64,000 nt of DNA from Gavia stellata. Its lineage: Eukaryota > Chordata > Aves > Gaviiformes > Gaviidae. Shown piece by piece: positions 12,601 to 27,600 of this stretch. The notes beneath the pieces are model-generated. The model was not told where the DNA came from, did not search any database, and was given only the letters and a program-made list of their open reading frames with translations. The position numbers and the translations under genes are program-made. Each line of letters starts with the position of its first letter. Within the stretch, counting starts at the first letter, position 1. The stretch covers positions 12,227,001 to 12,291,000 of the forward strand of contig NC_082637.1 in assembly GCF_030936135.1 (NCBI RefSeq), given 5' to 3'.

Positions 12601-15600
12601 AGTACTCTGAGGCACAGATGAACTTCCCTTTTAATCCTATTCTTTCTTATATACATTAAACAGGCCACAGAGCTTTATGAACTCTTCTAATAGTTTTCAG
12701 TATTCTTTAAAGCGTCTGGATCTCAGACCTGACACAATATCCAAAGACAGCCATATCAGCCATTTCATCTCCTATCAAAGCGGCTCCTATTCAGAGTTGC
12801 TCTGGCTGATGGGTGAGAACAGTCTCCTCTAGGAAGCATAATTTTTTCTGGAGTACTGTCTGTACTGGTCCCCATCCAGGAGATGCAGAGATGAATCTTA
12901 GTGCCAGACAAGCAGATCTCATTGCATTCATGAAAAAGAAATGGGAGAGAACTAAGATTGCAAAACCTGGACCTAGCCATCTGTGTCACAAAAACAACAG
13001 TACCCAGAACCTTTACATGCACAAAAAGTGTGCCTACTCTTTCAAGGGGAGACTCAGACCAGTCAGCTTCCAGCTACCTCCACAGCCTTTTGGTAGGGTC
13101 TGCCCTCCCCACTGAGACATGGCAGAAGTACCTGTAAAGGACACTGCTTTTCCTCACCTGCAGCAGCACCACCTGGCTGTCCACAACACCTGGCTCCTTC
13201 TGGCTGTTGGGCTTTATACAGCGCACGAAGTGCGGGTTGGCAGAATACATCCTCTCCATAAGCACCATCAGGGAGTGCTGGCGGGGGCAGAGAAAGGTCA
13301 ACAGTTCAGCAAGCCAAAGCACTGCCAGACCCCACCGTGCAATATGATAAAATCATAGCATGGTTTGGGTTGGAAGGGACCTTAAAGATCATCTAGTTCC
13401 AACCCCTGTGCCATGGGTAGGGACACCTTCCACTAGTGCAGGTTGCTCAAAGCCCCATCCAACCTGGCCTTGAACACTTCCAGGGTTGGGGCATCCACTT
13501 CTCTGGACATTCTGTTCCAGTGCCTCACCACCCTCATGGTGAAGAATATCCTCCAGCGAGAACTGTTTTCCCACAGCAACCTCCTAGGCTCTGACAAAAA
13601 CCGGGTTACTCCCACCATGATCAGCTGTGCTTGGCACCCGGAAAAAAACCTGTCTACATGCTGGATGCTTTAACTATGCTTAGCAGCCTGGAAGTTCTCA
13701 CAAAAATATCACTGCACTCATCTCAAGGGGCAGCAATACTTTACCCGGAACTGAGCTCCGGCAGACTGTTTTCGTGTGCTGTTGAACTTGTCGTCTGCTC
13801 CTGGTATGACCTGAAATAAGACCCAAACAAAAGGATCACCCCTGGAAGGAGTTCTTGATTGCCATCCAAAGAGCGCTGCTGGAATGCAGATGGCAAAAAG
13901 GATAAAGAATGGATTTCAGGGGAGGGAAGACAAGTTAAATGTATCAACAGAAGCAAGCAGAAAACCCAGTAAAAAAAAAAGGAGAAATTGTTGCAAGCAC
14001 ATTGCTGTCTGCTCTTATTTTCAACCAATTTCTGTCTGCTCTCATTTTCAGCTATTTTCTCAAATAATAAATATCAGGTAACTATGCCATCATTTATCAA
14101 TTGCCATGTGGACCTGAAGTGCAATACCTTAGCTTTCACATGAGGCATCAGTGTCCCCGTCCTGGAGATAGTGGCTGGAAGAACAGAGACAATAGTTAAT
14201 TTTGTACCTTTGCTCGCAATCAACCATGTCTAAACATTCAAACCTCACTTCACACACAAGTCTCCCTACAAATACTGAATCACAGACAGGGCATTATATT
14301 TCACCATGTGGAACTACAAGGAAAGAGCTAAAGAAAGGGAGAAGAAAATGCAAAGATATGAAGCATATAATGCAGGCAATACTATTTTCTGCCAGTAATA
14401 AGACAAGGCAATCAGGTTATTGAACAACCCTAAATGACCTTCAAAAGAAGTATCATCAACAGGCATCTATCAATGCAGGAAAATAGTACAAATAGCAAAT
14501 TGGAAGCTCACCTACAGGAGGTTATATAAAGTCAGATAGCTTAAAACCAATTCAGTGACAAGAAGAAAAATTCAGGGAAGTTGAATTTACTGAAGGATCT
14601 AATGGCAGCCTTGCACACCCTTGATGCAATGGTCTCATGTGAATCATAGAATCACAGAATGGTTGAGCTTAGAAGGGACCTCCGGAGGTCATCTGGGCCA
14701 ATCCCTTTGCTCAGCAGGGCCATGTAGGGCCATTGCCCAGGACTGGACAACCAATCTGAGAACAGGTTATTTCTGCTGTTTATGAACTTTCAAAGAGTTG
14801 GGACTAGACTAAGTATCTTCAGTAACAGTGTGGAAGTGGTAATGAAGAAAGATACTCCTAAGCAGAAGAGCTGAAAAACACAGTTGAGAATAGAAATGAA
14901 ATTCATCATCCCAGAAAATCCCAAAAACTGGCTTGGACTGAACAGGACAAAAAAAGAATAAAAAATTCTGCACCAAAAGCACTGTGTTCAGCCAGGCAAA
15001 TTCCAAGGAAGCATCCACCTGACTTTTCTTTAAATGTTTACTTTCATAGAAGCCTTGGAGACTCTAAAGGCTTATCAATAACTGGAAAAAGGGAGTGTAG
15101 TGGTGGGACAGAAATAATGCATGACCTCAGAGTTTTTTAACAAGTTATACCTGAAAAACAAAATGGGTTTGAAAAGGATAATCCCTACAGTCATTGCTTG
15201 TGGCTTTACAGCACTCTATTTTCAGTGAGAACAGCTAGAAGCTATGACCTTGTCCAGATTCATTTCTAGACAAGAACAGAGCACATGGAAAGGGCCAGTG
15301 GAGACAGTCCTGCACTGGCCCTGGAGAAGATGGGCTGTCTGATCTGAGGGAAGACATCTGAGCAGTGGCTAATTCTCTGGAAGAGAATACAACCTGCCTT
15401 GCTTTCCAGCAGGGAATGAACAGTTCCGACAGCTCGGTATATGCTGGCAGCCCCACGCCACGCTGCCTGCAGCCCTCCCAAAGTCAACCTGGGCTGCCAA
15501 CTGTGTAACACGTTTGCAGTACATTACCACACTTAACTCTTGCCAAGGTGGGCCTTGATTCATGTGGGATGCCCTGTCATAGCAGAGGGACTTGCCTGTG

Positions 15601-18600
15601 AACAGCACACTGAGCAAGGGGGTGACGCTGTTGATGAAGAGCCCACGGACATTGGCTGGCAAGGTGTCTCTGTTCTTCTCTAGAAAGCCCCCAGCAGTAT
15701 ATTGTACCTAGGGCAAAGGGCAGCAAGTCACTAAGGCCACAAGTGCTCACAGGTTTGCTGTGAAAGCCACCTCCACAGCTTGCCAGGAGCACCTGTTAAA
15801 CTGAATGTAGACTGGCTTACACAAGAATGCTGTACTCTGGCTCGGATGTGAATTTTGTAAATGCATATGCAGCGCGTTCAGATGCAAATCCTGATGAACC
15901 AAACCCTGCAGGTGGCACTGAGGCATTAAAACACAGGATTGCAGCATAACACTGAGACATCCACTTTTTCTTGCTCTCCTTTCCTTGATTATGAAGTTTC
16001 ATTTACTTTTGGCTTATGCTTCACTCTTTTCCTTGCTCTCCCGCTCTTCCCTTTGAATAGGCTTCCATCCTGTTGTCATGCATCCCCTTTTTTCTCTTGC
16101 TCCCTTCCTCTCTCATCTCCAGGCTGCCACTCTCCTTTCTATGTTAGGTGTTAATTTTTGTAATAAAGAATGTCACAAGTAATAACTTAGTCAACAATGG
16201 TGAGATTAGATTACTAAATTGCATATTACAATGACCCGAATTGTCATGTCTGCTCCTGCTCCAAAAATTGTCTCCAATCAATTCAACATATTTGGGGCAA
16301 TGCTTTCAAAATTGGTGGCAGTAAGGTTACGTGCTATAGTCGTAAACATCAAACTGCTTAGATACCATTTGAATGTATAAGAAGTGCCTCCACTTTCAAA
16401 ACATTAATTACCTGGCTGCTCTCACTGTGTTCCTCAGTGTGTGTAATAAAATAGTGACTGCTATGCTCTGGAACCCCACAGGTGAAGGTAAAGCCTTTAG
16501 ACTGGCCTTTGGTGCTGCACAGTGGATAGAGGGCTTTTATTTTATAAAGGACTATTTTAAGACTAGAGTTCCAGTAGAATGATGATGAGTACAGAAGATT
16601 CTTCTAATACCCTATGCTTCCCAGAGGTAGCTCCACTTTCCTAAGGGGTCTTCTCTTCCTATACCTCCTACAGAAATCCCAGGGAATGCTGGAAGGCAAG
16701 TCCCTGGGAGCACATAATTTCTGCTATATTGTTGTCGGACCATACAGTCCTTAACACCAAAGCCTTATTTCTCAAGTGACACATTTCCCCCCGCCATGTG
16801 TTACAACAGCATCCTTCCTGCAAACAGTACATACTTTCCCAGCATAGTGAATGATACTGAAGCCCAAAACACGGCCTCGGCCTGGCTGGAAGTGTAAATT
16901 TCCCTTGAAGCTGCTGTTTAGTTTATCCACAAATGTCTTATCAGTTGCCTGCAAGAAAGCAGATTTCATAATCAAATGATAAGGCTGAAACAGAGACTTG
17001 ATCAGGGTACATGGAAGCAAAACAAAGTGTTGGAAGTGACCTTGGCTGTGCAACAATTTCATACTGTATTCTCTCTCTGACTCTCCATGGGGATGCCCGT
17101 ATCGTTAGACTGTCCCTGATCTGGCTGTCCTATCTCATCAGTCACACATTGGAACACTTTTGCTCATCTTGCTTTTTAAAGTCACACTCCAACACAAGAG
17201 CTCTCTCTGCAGCCCAGATATTTATTGCCACATTCCCCACACTATTTTCTCTGACCCCTGTCTCATGCATACCTGAGGGAATGCACTCTGCTCATCCAGA
17301 AGAGACAGGAGTCCAAGTGGCTTGGCCAGGAGCAGATTCTGTGGGAAAGGAGACACATTACACATATCTAAAGCAGTACAGGGCATCTGTTCTCACCTAC
17401 GCCACCCTTTGAAGAGGTTCTTCCCAGGTGTATCTCCTCCCCATGATAGAAAGTGCAAGACTCATCTCTTGGCTGGATGGAGCAATTCTCTTCTGTCAGA
17501 CCTCTCACTCACCAGAATAGGTTCATTATTGTTGAATGTGATAGTCTCCCAAGGCAGCTCTTCTTCCTTATAAGCAGCCTGCTCCAGCTGGAAAATGTGC
17601 TAAAACAGAGAAAAAAGATGTTGGAGCACCCAGAAGATTTGGCTAGACAACCCTAAACCTCTTCCTTCCCACCCTGAACAGAGGACAGTGGCGTGGCTCT
17701 CTCATCCATGGCATGAGAGGCCCAAGATGAAACCGCTGTTCTGCATGCTCATTCGTAAGCCTGTCACTCACTGATGCTGGTGCATAAAGCAGGAACACTT
17801 CTCAGAGTGTAAGTGTCTCTGCTCTGCCAACTTTGGCCACTGCTTGACCCTTCTACTTCTTCCCTCCCTGCCCCAGCGGCTCCCCTGCCACAGCAAAGAA
17901 GGTTGCTGCTCTCTACCCTGCTTCAATAATCATCATTTCTGTCATTCCAGGCAATAGACCTATTTTTCCCCAAGCTCTCCTTCCTATGCCAGATAGATCG
18001 GTGCTCTGCTTTCTCTGCCATACAAGGTGACATCACCCACAGCAGACTTACATGGTTGAAGAAGTGCTGCAGCTGCTCATTGGCCAAGTTTATGCAAAGC
18101 TGTTCAAAACGATTCACTGCAAAGTTTTCAAACCCAAAAATATCCAAGATACCTAAAGGAGGGAAGGTGAGCACATCATGGAACCTGCAGACCATCTCTG
18201 CAGATAGCTGTGCACCCCAACACACAAATAAATATCCCATCTCCCAGCTGTTGTGGCACAGGGAAACCCGAGTCAAGTCACCAGCGGCACCTCTCCCATA
18301 ACTCCCCTTGGAGAACTAGTTAGGAGAAGCCCCACTCCCACCCCCCAGCTCCTCTGCAAAGCCAGAGTGCCCCAGAACTACAGCCTCACAGTTGCTTCAG
18401 ACCAACCAACTGCTCAGAGTTGGCCAAGGCCCTACAGACTTCATGCTGCTGACTAGTATCTCCAACATGATCTTGTCTTTGATAATGGATCCCTGCATGC
18501 AATCTCTGCGAAACCTCATATTGTGCCTTTCCTTTGTTGTGGCTGAGGGACTCACATTTGAGGACAGAACAGGGGCAAGGCAGGCAGAACTCACCTATCT

Positions 18601-21600
18601 CCCTCAGTTCCACCTCAGGATCCACATTCTCAGCTAGAAGCTCATTGATCTTGCAAACGATCCAGCCAAATACTCGGCCATATGCCACCTTTGCAATGGA
18701 GTCACGAGCATCTGCACAGAGAGAACAACAGCGACTCACTGAATGGCTCCAAGGAGAATAGGGAACACAGCTCACAAGCTGGTTCAGTACATTCACCTCT
18801 ATCAACAATGTCTAGTGGTTTATGAAGCTATTTTAAAGAGCAGGTAAACATTAGATATCTGTCTCATTGTCTCTGCCCTCTGCACAGTCACACAGGGCTC
18901 TTTCATTTCAAAATCTTCACAATCTTTCTACAAGATCAGATATGGCATACTAGGGCACATGTGAGACCATCTAAAATGGAAAATTCAATTTCCAAAAAAT
19001 TCCAGTCACTTTTTAGACTATCCAAAGACTTGCTTTCCCCTCTGCAGGTCTACTGAGTATGGGTCCCCTCATTGCTAAACCAAGCAAAAGGCTCCAATTT
19101 GTACTTCAAAAATTGAATGGTTCTGTTCCTCCTAGCCCACAGCTGCCAAGTGTTTAAACGCTGTGGGCAAGAGGAGGATGCAACTGATGGAAAACTTGCT
19201 GACATCTAAGAAAAATGAGACCAAATCAACATGACCTACTGCATGATGCACCTACTGATGGGAGGTGTTTATTTTATTGACTAGAGAGATGCAAGAGAAG
19301 ACATTTGGGAAACAGAACCAGCTAATTCTCCATTTTCAGTATTTTCTTTCATGTATTTTAAACAATAATCTAGAAATCCTAGGATTTAATTTTTAATTTA
19401 TTTTTAAAAACTTTTATTTTAACTGTACCTTTTTGCGCAGATTCTCTTGGATTATTTTCTTTTCTTATTGCAAGAGAAAATAACACCAGGCACTTACTAC
19501 TTTAATATACTCCTCTTTCATCTCACTCCTTCCCTGATACTGTGCTATTTCATTGATTCTCACAGTTATTTCTCCATCTACTACCTAGAGCTATGCACAC
19601 TGCCAGCACTCTGCAACAGGAACCTTCCCCTCTTTTGTACAAATACCTACAGTTTCCTTCTAGACTGGACTGAGGGAAAAAGCAAAGCCAATTCCTTAGT
19701 TTCTCATTTAATCTCCGCAGTTTCCTGGAGATCAAACAAAAGCAGCATTCATGGCCCTACATGTTAGTAACAGACTAAACGGATAAACACTGATGCACTT
19801 GCCTCTGCAAGAGGAATGAAGGGGCAGACAGACATCTTTGTTCCTAACAAGTTGCACATGTGAGGGGATACCCTTCCATCAAATATGGGTCAGTCTTTCT
19901 AGCACAGCACATCTGCAATTCATTATGTTTCTTACCTTCTGCTTGCTGCTGGGTGTGAAAACGCTGAATCTGCTCGCCTCGGGTCATCGACATCGTACAA
20001 GTAAGGCATTTCAACAGTTCATCTTCCTGGACTCCAAACTGACCCTGGGAGAGAGGAAATGGATGAGGACAGACAATAGTAAACCCTTATTCTACTTGTG
20101 GGGATGGTATCTCCCTGCTTCTGTGCAACATCCAGTGTAATGGGGTCATGATTCAGACTAAGGCCTTTGAGTTTTGCTGTAGGATAAGTAGTACTGTTAA
20201 CATCTCGCAGCACTGGAGTCAGATGCAGGCTCTGAGATCTGTATTATGCCTGCAGTGACCAAGCTCACTCTTTTGCTCTTTCTAAATGCTTTCTGTTTTG
20301 CCTTCCCAGTGCTGCCACCTTTAACTTTCTTTGGGAGCCACACCAGTCCCTGCTGAGCAGCTTAATGACTTATTGAACAGCACCACACCGCGGTGACTGT
20401 GCAGGTGCTGAGAGGTCCGAGCTTCAGAGCACACATCAGAGTCACACGAACCCGCAAGAGACAGGAAACAAAGGGAACTCAGACACAACTGAACCCCTCA
20501 GTGATTGCTTTAAGAGGAATTCCTCTTCTGTGGGCAAAAAACCAAGGAGCAGACTTTAAGAAGTAAGACAAAAAGAAGTTGGGTACTGAAGAGATGTAGG
20601 TGATTGTTTCAGGTGTGGTGTAGGAAGGAAACAGGCAAAGAGATGGGAGTGAAACCAAACCCCAAGGGCTCTGGGATTTCAAATATGTCAAAATATAAAG
20701 ACATAGAAAAGGCAGAAATATATTACACTTTTCTGTTCTGTGTTGTTAACGAAGCAGGATAATGTATCCAGCCCATATAATAAAAACGGGATGGTCCTGG
20801 GGAATATATACTTCTTAATCTGTGATAATTTTATGTGAAATAGTAGAACATTTAATACTGGATAACCAACAAAAACTAATAGCAGTTAAGGTGGTATCCT
20901 TTGACAAGATCTGTCAACACAGAGCTAGTATTCAGATACTGCACACCTGAATTTCTGCAAGGCATTATCACACTAAGTAACATATAACATTTAATTTTAA
21001 AAAGCTTGTACTGTATGAAGTCAACAAGGCACATGTAATATTGCCATATGCAAAACACTGGTTCTAGACACACGAGAAATAAAAGCTGGGAAACGCCTCT
21101 TTGCGAATGAATAGCAGTGAACACAAGTGCAGACATGGGGTCATACTGTGCACTACTGGAAAATACTCCTTGTTCTTCAGGAGCCTTCACACTCTGAGGC
21201 AGAAACATCCTCTGCCATCTTTGGCAGGAGCAACTCCTGCAGTCACACTGCCAGTAGGAACCAGCATAATATCCATAAGGTTTCTGTCAGCTCTTGTGAC
21301 TTACTGCTGCAGCCTTCAGCCATCCCTGGGAGGCCTCGCTCACTTTCAGAGAACCATTGCTCTCCTCGGGCTCAAAGGTCACATTGCCCAGAGACAACAC
21401 ACCAGCCAAGATAGCCTGCATGTCCACTTGCTCCTAAAACACAAAAGAAAGGTGACTGAAAACCTATCAGCCTGTAACATACACAACATGGAGGCCCCAG
21501 CGGTTGGAGAGGTGACAGAAAGGCACAGGCAGCCTGTGGGAAAAGGCTCTACACAAAGTCTGACAGACTCAGGTGGTTTGGAAGGAACATGGAAAATCTG

Positions 21601-24600
21601 GAGAGGAGAGGAATAGGACTGAGCCTCAAAACAGCAGCCAGAAAGAAACCCTATGCCTGCAGGACGCACAGATGGAAATTAAACGACCCAGAACTGACCT
21701 GTTCTTGGAAGCCCACCATGTCAAGGGCATTGCACACCTCTTGGTATTTCTGCTTCCAGCGCTGAGCTACATCCTGTGTACCAAATCGTCCACTTATGTA
21801 CCTGAGAAAGTGTATATCCCATACAAAACTGTCACATAGTCAGCACAGCAAGTCAGTCCTACCCCAAAGGAACAAAGCACATCAGCAGCAGTGGGAACGT
21901 GAAAGGGGAAGAAACTTTTCCAAGGTAATGCAACAAAGAAGAGACTCCAGACCTCCCAGCTTTCATGATGACCCATAAGATCTCTTCATGCAGCTCCATT
22001 CAGATCCCACTCCAGCTTCCTTTCATTTGTTTAACTGTACCAGGGTCCACAGATAGAGCCACAGGGCAGAGGCATAGGCTCCATTATGCTGCCTTCCCCT
22101 CCATCCCCCATCATGAAGACTAAACTAGGATCTGCCTTTGAAGTACCTGTAGAGTGAAGGATCCAATAGCCCATACATCTCCTTTTCCTCTGAAGAGAGT
22201 CCAGCAAACATGTAGTAGAAGATATGGAAATTCCTCTCCCCGATACCTTGTTGCACTACCCGTGACTTCTCTAACAGGTACTCACTCAGCTTTGCACCTC
22301 GCACTGCACACAAGAAGGTGACAGGGTAAACTTTGCACTTGGGGACATGAAGCTGACTGAGCTGTCCTGCATCTCTTACTTGGTGATAGGAGCATAGAAT
22401 TGTCTAAAATAACTTTCTTGGGTACAACACCTTTTAGGCTGCCCAGCACCCTGGAAATGGGCTTCTCCATGCTTCCCATCATCTTAGAGATGTCTGCTCT
22501 CCTCCTTCAGCAGCAACCAAGGCTTCTGGCACCACAGAGTATACTGATTACTGATACCTCCCCTGCACACCCTCCCCGCCCCCCCCCCCCCATCCTTCCT
22601 GTACTCTCACACTGTCCAAACCCAAGCCTTATCCTACAGCTGTGGTTGCTGTAAGATTTTACTTAATTGCACACCCTTCCCACAGGGAGACAAGTGTCAA
22701 AATTTCACCTTCCACAAGTTCTGGCTACTCAGTCCACTCCCTCCAGTGCCTAACCATCCCCCAAACTAGTAATTGCCCTTGACTTTACCTGTATTCTTCT
22801 GGAAACGCAGCTGTATGTATTTTCCAAAGCGGCTGCTGTTGTCATTCATCACAGTCTGGGCATTGCCAAAAGCTTCAAGCAACGGATTTACCTAGAGCAT
22901 GTGAGCAAGTAGAACAAGCATTCTTCAAATTAAGTGATCCAATCTAACTTACTTGGAAAAGTTTAACTTTAGCATTTACTATTCAGCATTCACATGGAAT
23001 AGGAGCCACTCCATGAGTACTCAAGAGCACCTATTTTATCATATCCTGGATAAAGGAACTGAAAGTGGCAAATATAATAAAGACTAAGCAGCATGAGATT
23101 ACTGAAAATAAGCACAAACTGATGTGATCTCAGTAAGATCATTGATTTATTTGCTAAAAGATAAGGTTGGTATAACAGATTTCCACAAATCATTTGATAT
23201 GGTATCACTAGATAATCTGAATGCTATACTATGACAATAAACAAGGTAAACATGGCACTCAGTAAATGTAAGCGTGATAACTTAGCTACTGAAGTTTGTA
23301 GACAGCATAAGGCTCAGGACAGTGAATTATAAGGAAACTAACAGAACAATCGGACAAGGTTGGTAAACTGGATGCAGACAAGGTCAAATGACAATTTTTC
23401 CATATTGCAGCAAAGAATGCCTGCCGAATGAAAGAATGATGCCTTAGGGTACATGCTGGGCAGCCTGCTGAACACAGCTTTACAGCATGACACCGTAATC
23501 CCAAAAGGGCCAACTCGGCCCTTGAATATATACCTACAGGAACCATATAACTATTATCTTTTCCGTCACCTCTAGGTTTTCCAAGGGCAGCTCACCTGGA
23601 TTGAAGTGAGCTTTGTTTCCGATGGAGGAATTGCAGGCTGGTTACAAGAATTGCCAGTCAAGTCTTCAGGGTCCGTTAGGCCAGGCACTATGCTGAGCAA
23701 ACACAGCTATCCTGCCTCCTGAACCTGCTCAGGTCAGAAGCAGCTTGGCGGTGTGGCCCCAGCCAGCTCTAAAGCGGAGCCAGCAGGTATATCAATGCCA
23801 TGTTCCCACAACGGAGCACAGGCATTCACCTCGGGGCCACCATGGGTGACACCACCCTGAAATAATATGCCATTCTAGAACCCAAAGCACAGTGCAGCGC
23901 TTACATGGCAAGGTTTTGGTAGTGGGGAGGGCTACAAGGGTGGTTTCTGTGAGAAGATGCCAGAAGCTGCTCCCATGTCCAACAGAGCCAGTTCCAGCCA
24001 ACTCCAAGACAGACCTGCCACGGGCCAAAGCTGAGCCCATCAGCGATGGTGGTAGTGCCTCTGTGATAATGTATTTAAGAAGGGTGAAAACCTGCTGTGC
24101 AACAGCAGTGGAGAGAGGAGCAAGAATATGTGAGAGAAACAACTCTGTAGACCCCAAGGTCAGTGAAGAAGGAGCGCGAGGATGTGCTCCAGGCACTGGA
24201 GCAGATGCCCCTGCAGCCCGTGGTGAAGACCATGGTGAGGCAGGCTGTCCCCATGCAGCCCATGGAGGTCCATGGTGGAGCAGATATCCACCTGCAGCCC
24301 GTGGAGGACCCCATGCTGGAGCAGGTGGATGCCCAAAGCAGGCTGTGACCCCATGGAGAGAGGAGCTCACACTGGAGCAGGTTTGCTGGCAGGACTTGTG
24401 ACCCCATAGGGGACCCACGCAGGAGCGGTCCATTCCTGAGGGACTGCACGCCTGGAAAAGACCCACGCTGGAGCAGTTTGTGAAGAACTGCAGCCCATGG
24501 GAAGCACCCACGTTGGAAAAGTTCATGGAGGACTGTTTCCCATGGGAGGGACCCCACCCTGGAGCAGGGGAAGAGCGTGAGGAGGAAGGAGCAGCAGAAA

Positions 24601-27600
24601 CAATGTGTGATGAACTGATTGCGACCCCCATTCCCCGTCTCCCTGCACTGTTTGTGGGGAGGAGGTAGAGAAATTGGGAGTGAAGTTGAGCCTGGGAAGA
24701 AGGGAGGAGTTGGGGGAAGGTGTTTTAAGATTTGTTCTTATTTCTCATTATCCTACTGTGATGTTAATTGGCAATAAATTAAATTAATTTTTCCCCAAGT
24801 CGAGTCTGTTTTGCCTGTGATGGTAATTGCTGGGTGATCTCCCTGTCTTTATCTCGACCCATGAGCCTTGTGTCATATTTTTCTCCCCCTGTCCAGTTGA
24901 GGAGGGGGAGTGATAGAGCGGCTTGGTGGGCACCTGGTGTCCAGCCAAAGTTAACCCACCACACACAGAAGGATCTCCCTGACTCTACAGGAAACCTGAA
25001 AACACAGACTTTAAAATGAAGTAGCCCAAGACCTCACTCTGCTTAATCTAGCACATGGAAGGTTAAAGTGTGATTTGCTCAAAAAACCTCACAAGTCCTT
25101 GGGGAGAAATTCAAGTGGAAATACTTCAGACCAAAGAGACAAATATGTTTCAAAACAAGCTAGCAAAGGTATATGAAAATAGCAAACAGGAAGTTAGCTG
25201 CTATGTGCCTGACAGTAAGTATAAGTAGCCAAGAAAAGGTGACTGAAGGCTGTGTGGATTCTCCATCCCTGCGTACCATTAAATCGACACTTTGTTTTTC
25301 TAATCAAAGTTCCTTGTTCTACCTCAAACAGGAAATTATTTGTAAAAATGCACCTAATCCCTTGTCACAGAGAACATGATAAATGATTGCAATCTATCAT
25401 TTAAGATACCACTACGTTCCCAGCAAACAGAATTACTGACCTACCAACGCTTCTAATTTGTGGTCAGCTATTTCACCATCCTTACCCACTATTTTCTTAT
25501 GTGTCTTATGTTTTGCTCCCTGACTTCCAGTGGTGATTCATCAGCAGGCTTCCTGACTTCTGCATCTTCAAGCACCATCCTGTAATGACCTACCTGAAGG
25601 ATCTGCTGCTCCAACTGTGAGTTGCCTTTGCATAGGTTCATTATGTGCTGCAGCAATAGCTTCGTACTCTCTGTTTTCCCTGCACCGCTTTCTCCACTGT
25701 CAAGAAAAAGCAAAGGAAATTCCTGCAGCCGTATAGTTGTTCTGCTCCTTATGTCTTAGTCCCCCATCACTTGAGAGTGCTCTCCTGTCCAAGAGTTTCA
25801 CAACTTTTTCAGCTAAACTGCATGTGTGAGTACAAACTCGCACCACAGCTTCAGGCAGCAGGTTCCATGAGGTCCTGATTCCTCCCCAGGGGATTTTTTC
25901 CCCATCTGCAAGGGAGTACAGATATACCCCATGCCATCACTTCTGGATGGGGTGCACAGGACAGACCATTTGCTCTGCTTCTTGAGAAAAAATATATCTA
26001 ACTTCCGGAAAGCAACCTCCTTCAAAAGTAATCTGATACATCTACTCCCCCACATATGCTGTAGTTGACAGCTTCCTCTTTCTTCAAAGAGATTTGCCCC
26101 ATCCATCCTATATCCACAACCGAGTACTGCTCTTGAAATACTGAGGCAATCTCAAATCTCAGGCGCTTCACACATTCATATGCATCAGCTGGTTGAGAAC
26201 GTGGGCACACTGCCACAGAGCTGCCCGCACACCCACAGCAACAGCAGTGCACGTCACCCTGCCGTCATACGTGTCCAGCACCTCCGCCTCCAAGTCAAAC
26301 AAGCAGCACCCAGAAAGCGCAGTTTCCCCTGTCCTGGGAGTGGGGAAAGACAACGTGTCAGTGAGACAATGTGACCTTGACTGACAATGTCATACCAGAA
26401 GAGAACTTCAGCATATGCACAGAAAAAAAAATGGAGGAAATGCTGAACATATACTTGAGGGCAGGTCTCCGTTTCCACACCTGACCTTTGAGCATCTGGT
26501 GTGGCTTTACTGCTTTGTAGCTCCCAGTGGCTCTGTGCTTGGGATCAAGTATCTCTCATAGGTGGCTAACTACCTCAAATACTACGACAGTTACGTGATC
26601 TCAAGCACAGATCAGGTCATCACCATCCGAATATGCACAAACAAAATAAGACCATCTTGCCAGTTGAGAACTTGCCATCCAGACAGCGCCCCTGCTCAGT
26701 ATATAAGATGTTTGTTTTCAGTGACTTCCTTCCTTCACAAAAGCACTATCAGTCAGCACTCCCATGGTTCAAGCTTGTTCTTGTACCCTTCAACAAGCAC
26801 AGCAGCTTCACCGGGTCCCGCAAACACTCTCCAGCTGCAGGTGTGTAACCGCCCCACGCTGTGAAGAAAAGCAAAGTCATCTCCAGGAGTGTTGTACCAC
26901 AAGTGCTATATTCCAAAGTGCTGTACCACAGCATACCCAGGCTGTGACTAACGTCCATTGGGATGGGCAAGGCAAGAGGAGCCAGTGATTGCACTGAGCA
27001 TTTATCACCTGCGGGCAGCTGCTGTGTTCAACATCAGCCTCTGAAACGTGCCATCTAGACCTCCCAGACTAAGTTGGAGAGACCAAAGAGACCACAAAGA
27101 ATTGTAGAGCCTGGTGCATCCCTATGCTGTTTGATGAACTGTGGTCTAACAGGAGTGATTTCCTCCTTCCCCCCCCGCCCGCAACTTTGCTCATGCCAGG
27201 TAATTTTATTAACGAGTGTCTCACCACTCGCAGAGAGCAAAACCATGAAGTTCCTGTAATAGCAACATACAGACCAGTTAATAGGGTTGCAAGATGCACA
27301 GAAGTAGCTCAGACTCTCGTCTCTGAGACCATGAACTGCTAGCAGAAAACAATCAGACGACTGACTTTTCGGCAAACGCCCACAGGTTATGCTTTCTCAT
27401 CTTCCATCTCCCAAGACAAATACTATGACTGTTCTCCAACCCTAAGAGCCCGACCAGCAGCACCTCTTTCACCTGCTGACTCCGTGGCCATCACTTCAGT
27501 TGCACTTTGTGAGAGCACTTCATGTAAAGCACAGGCACTGATGGCTTGCAGGTTAGAGAAATGAGTAGGGCTGGACCCTCGAGGTCAACTCACAGTCCCA

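Noticed and set aside
22579-22591. C13 run in a myosin intron
   Set aside because: A simple homopolymer next to a Pro-coding-like stretch; no sign of function.
23792-24631. 279-residue open frame on the minus strand
   Set aside because: It lies largely within the solo LTR and follows its repeat period; no retroviral or host protein motif.
26030-26350. Minus-strand frames containing [16 protein letters not shown] and [16 protein letters not shown]
   Set aside because: Suggestive of a gene fragment, but I cannot match it to a family. It lies in a myosin intron where exons 3 and 4 already join exactly.
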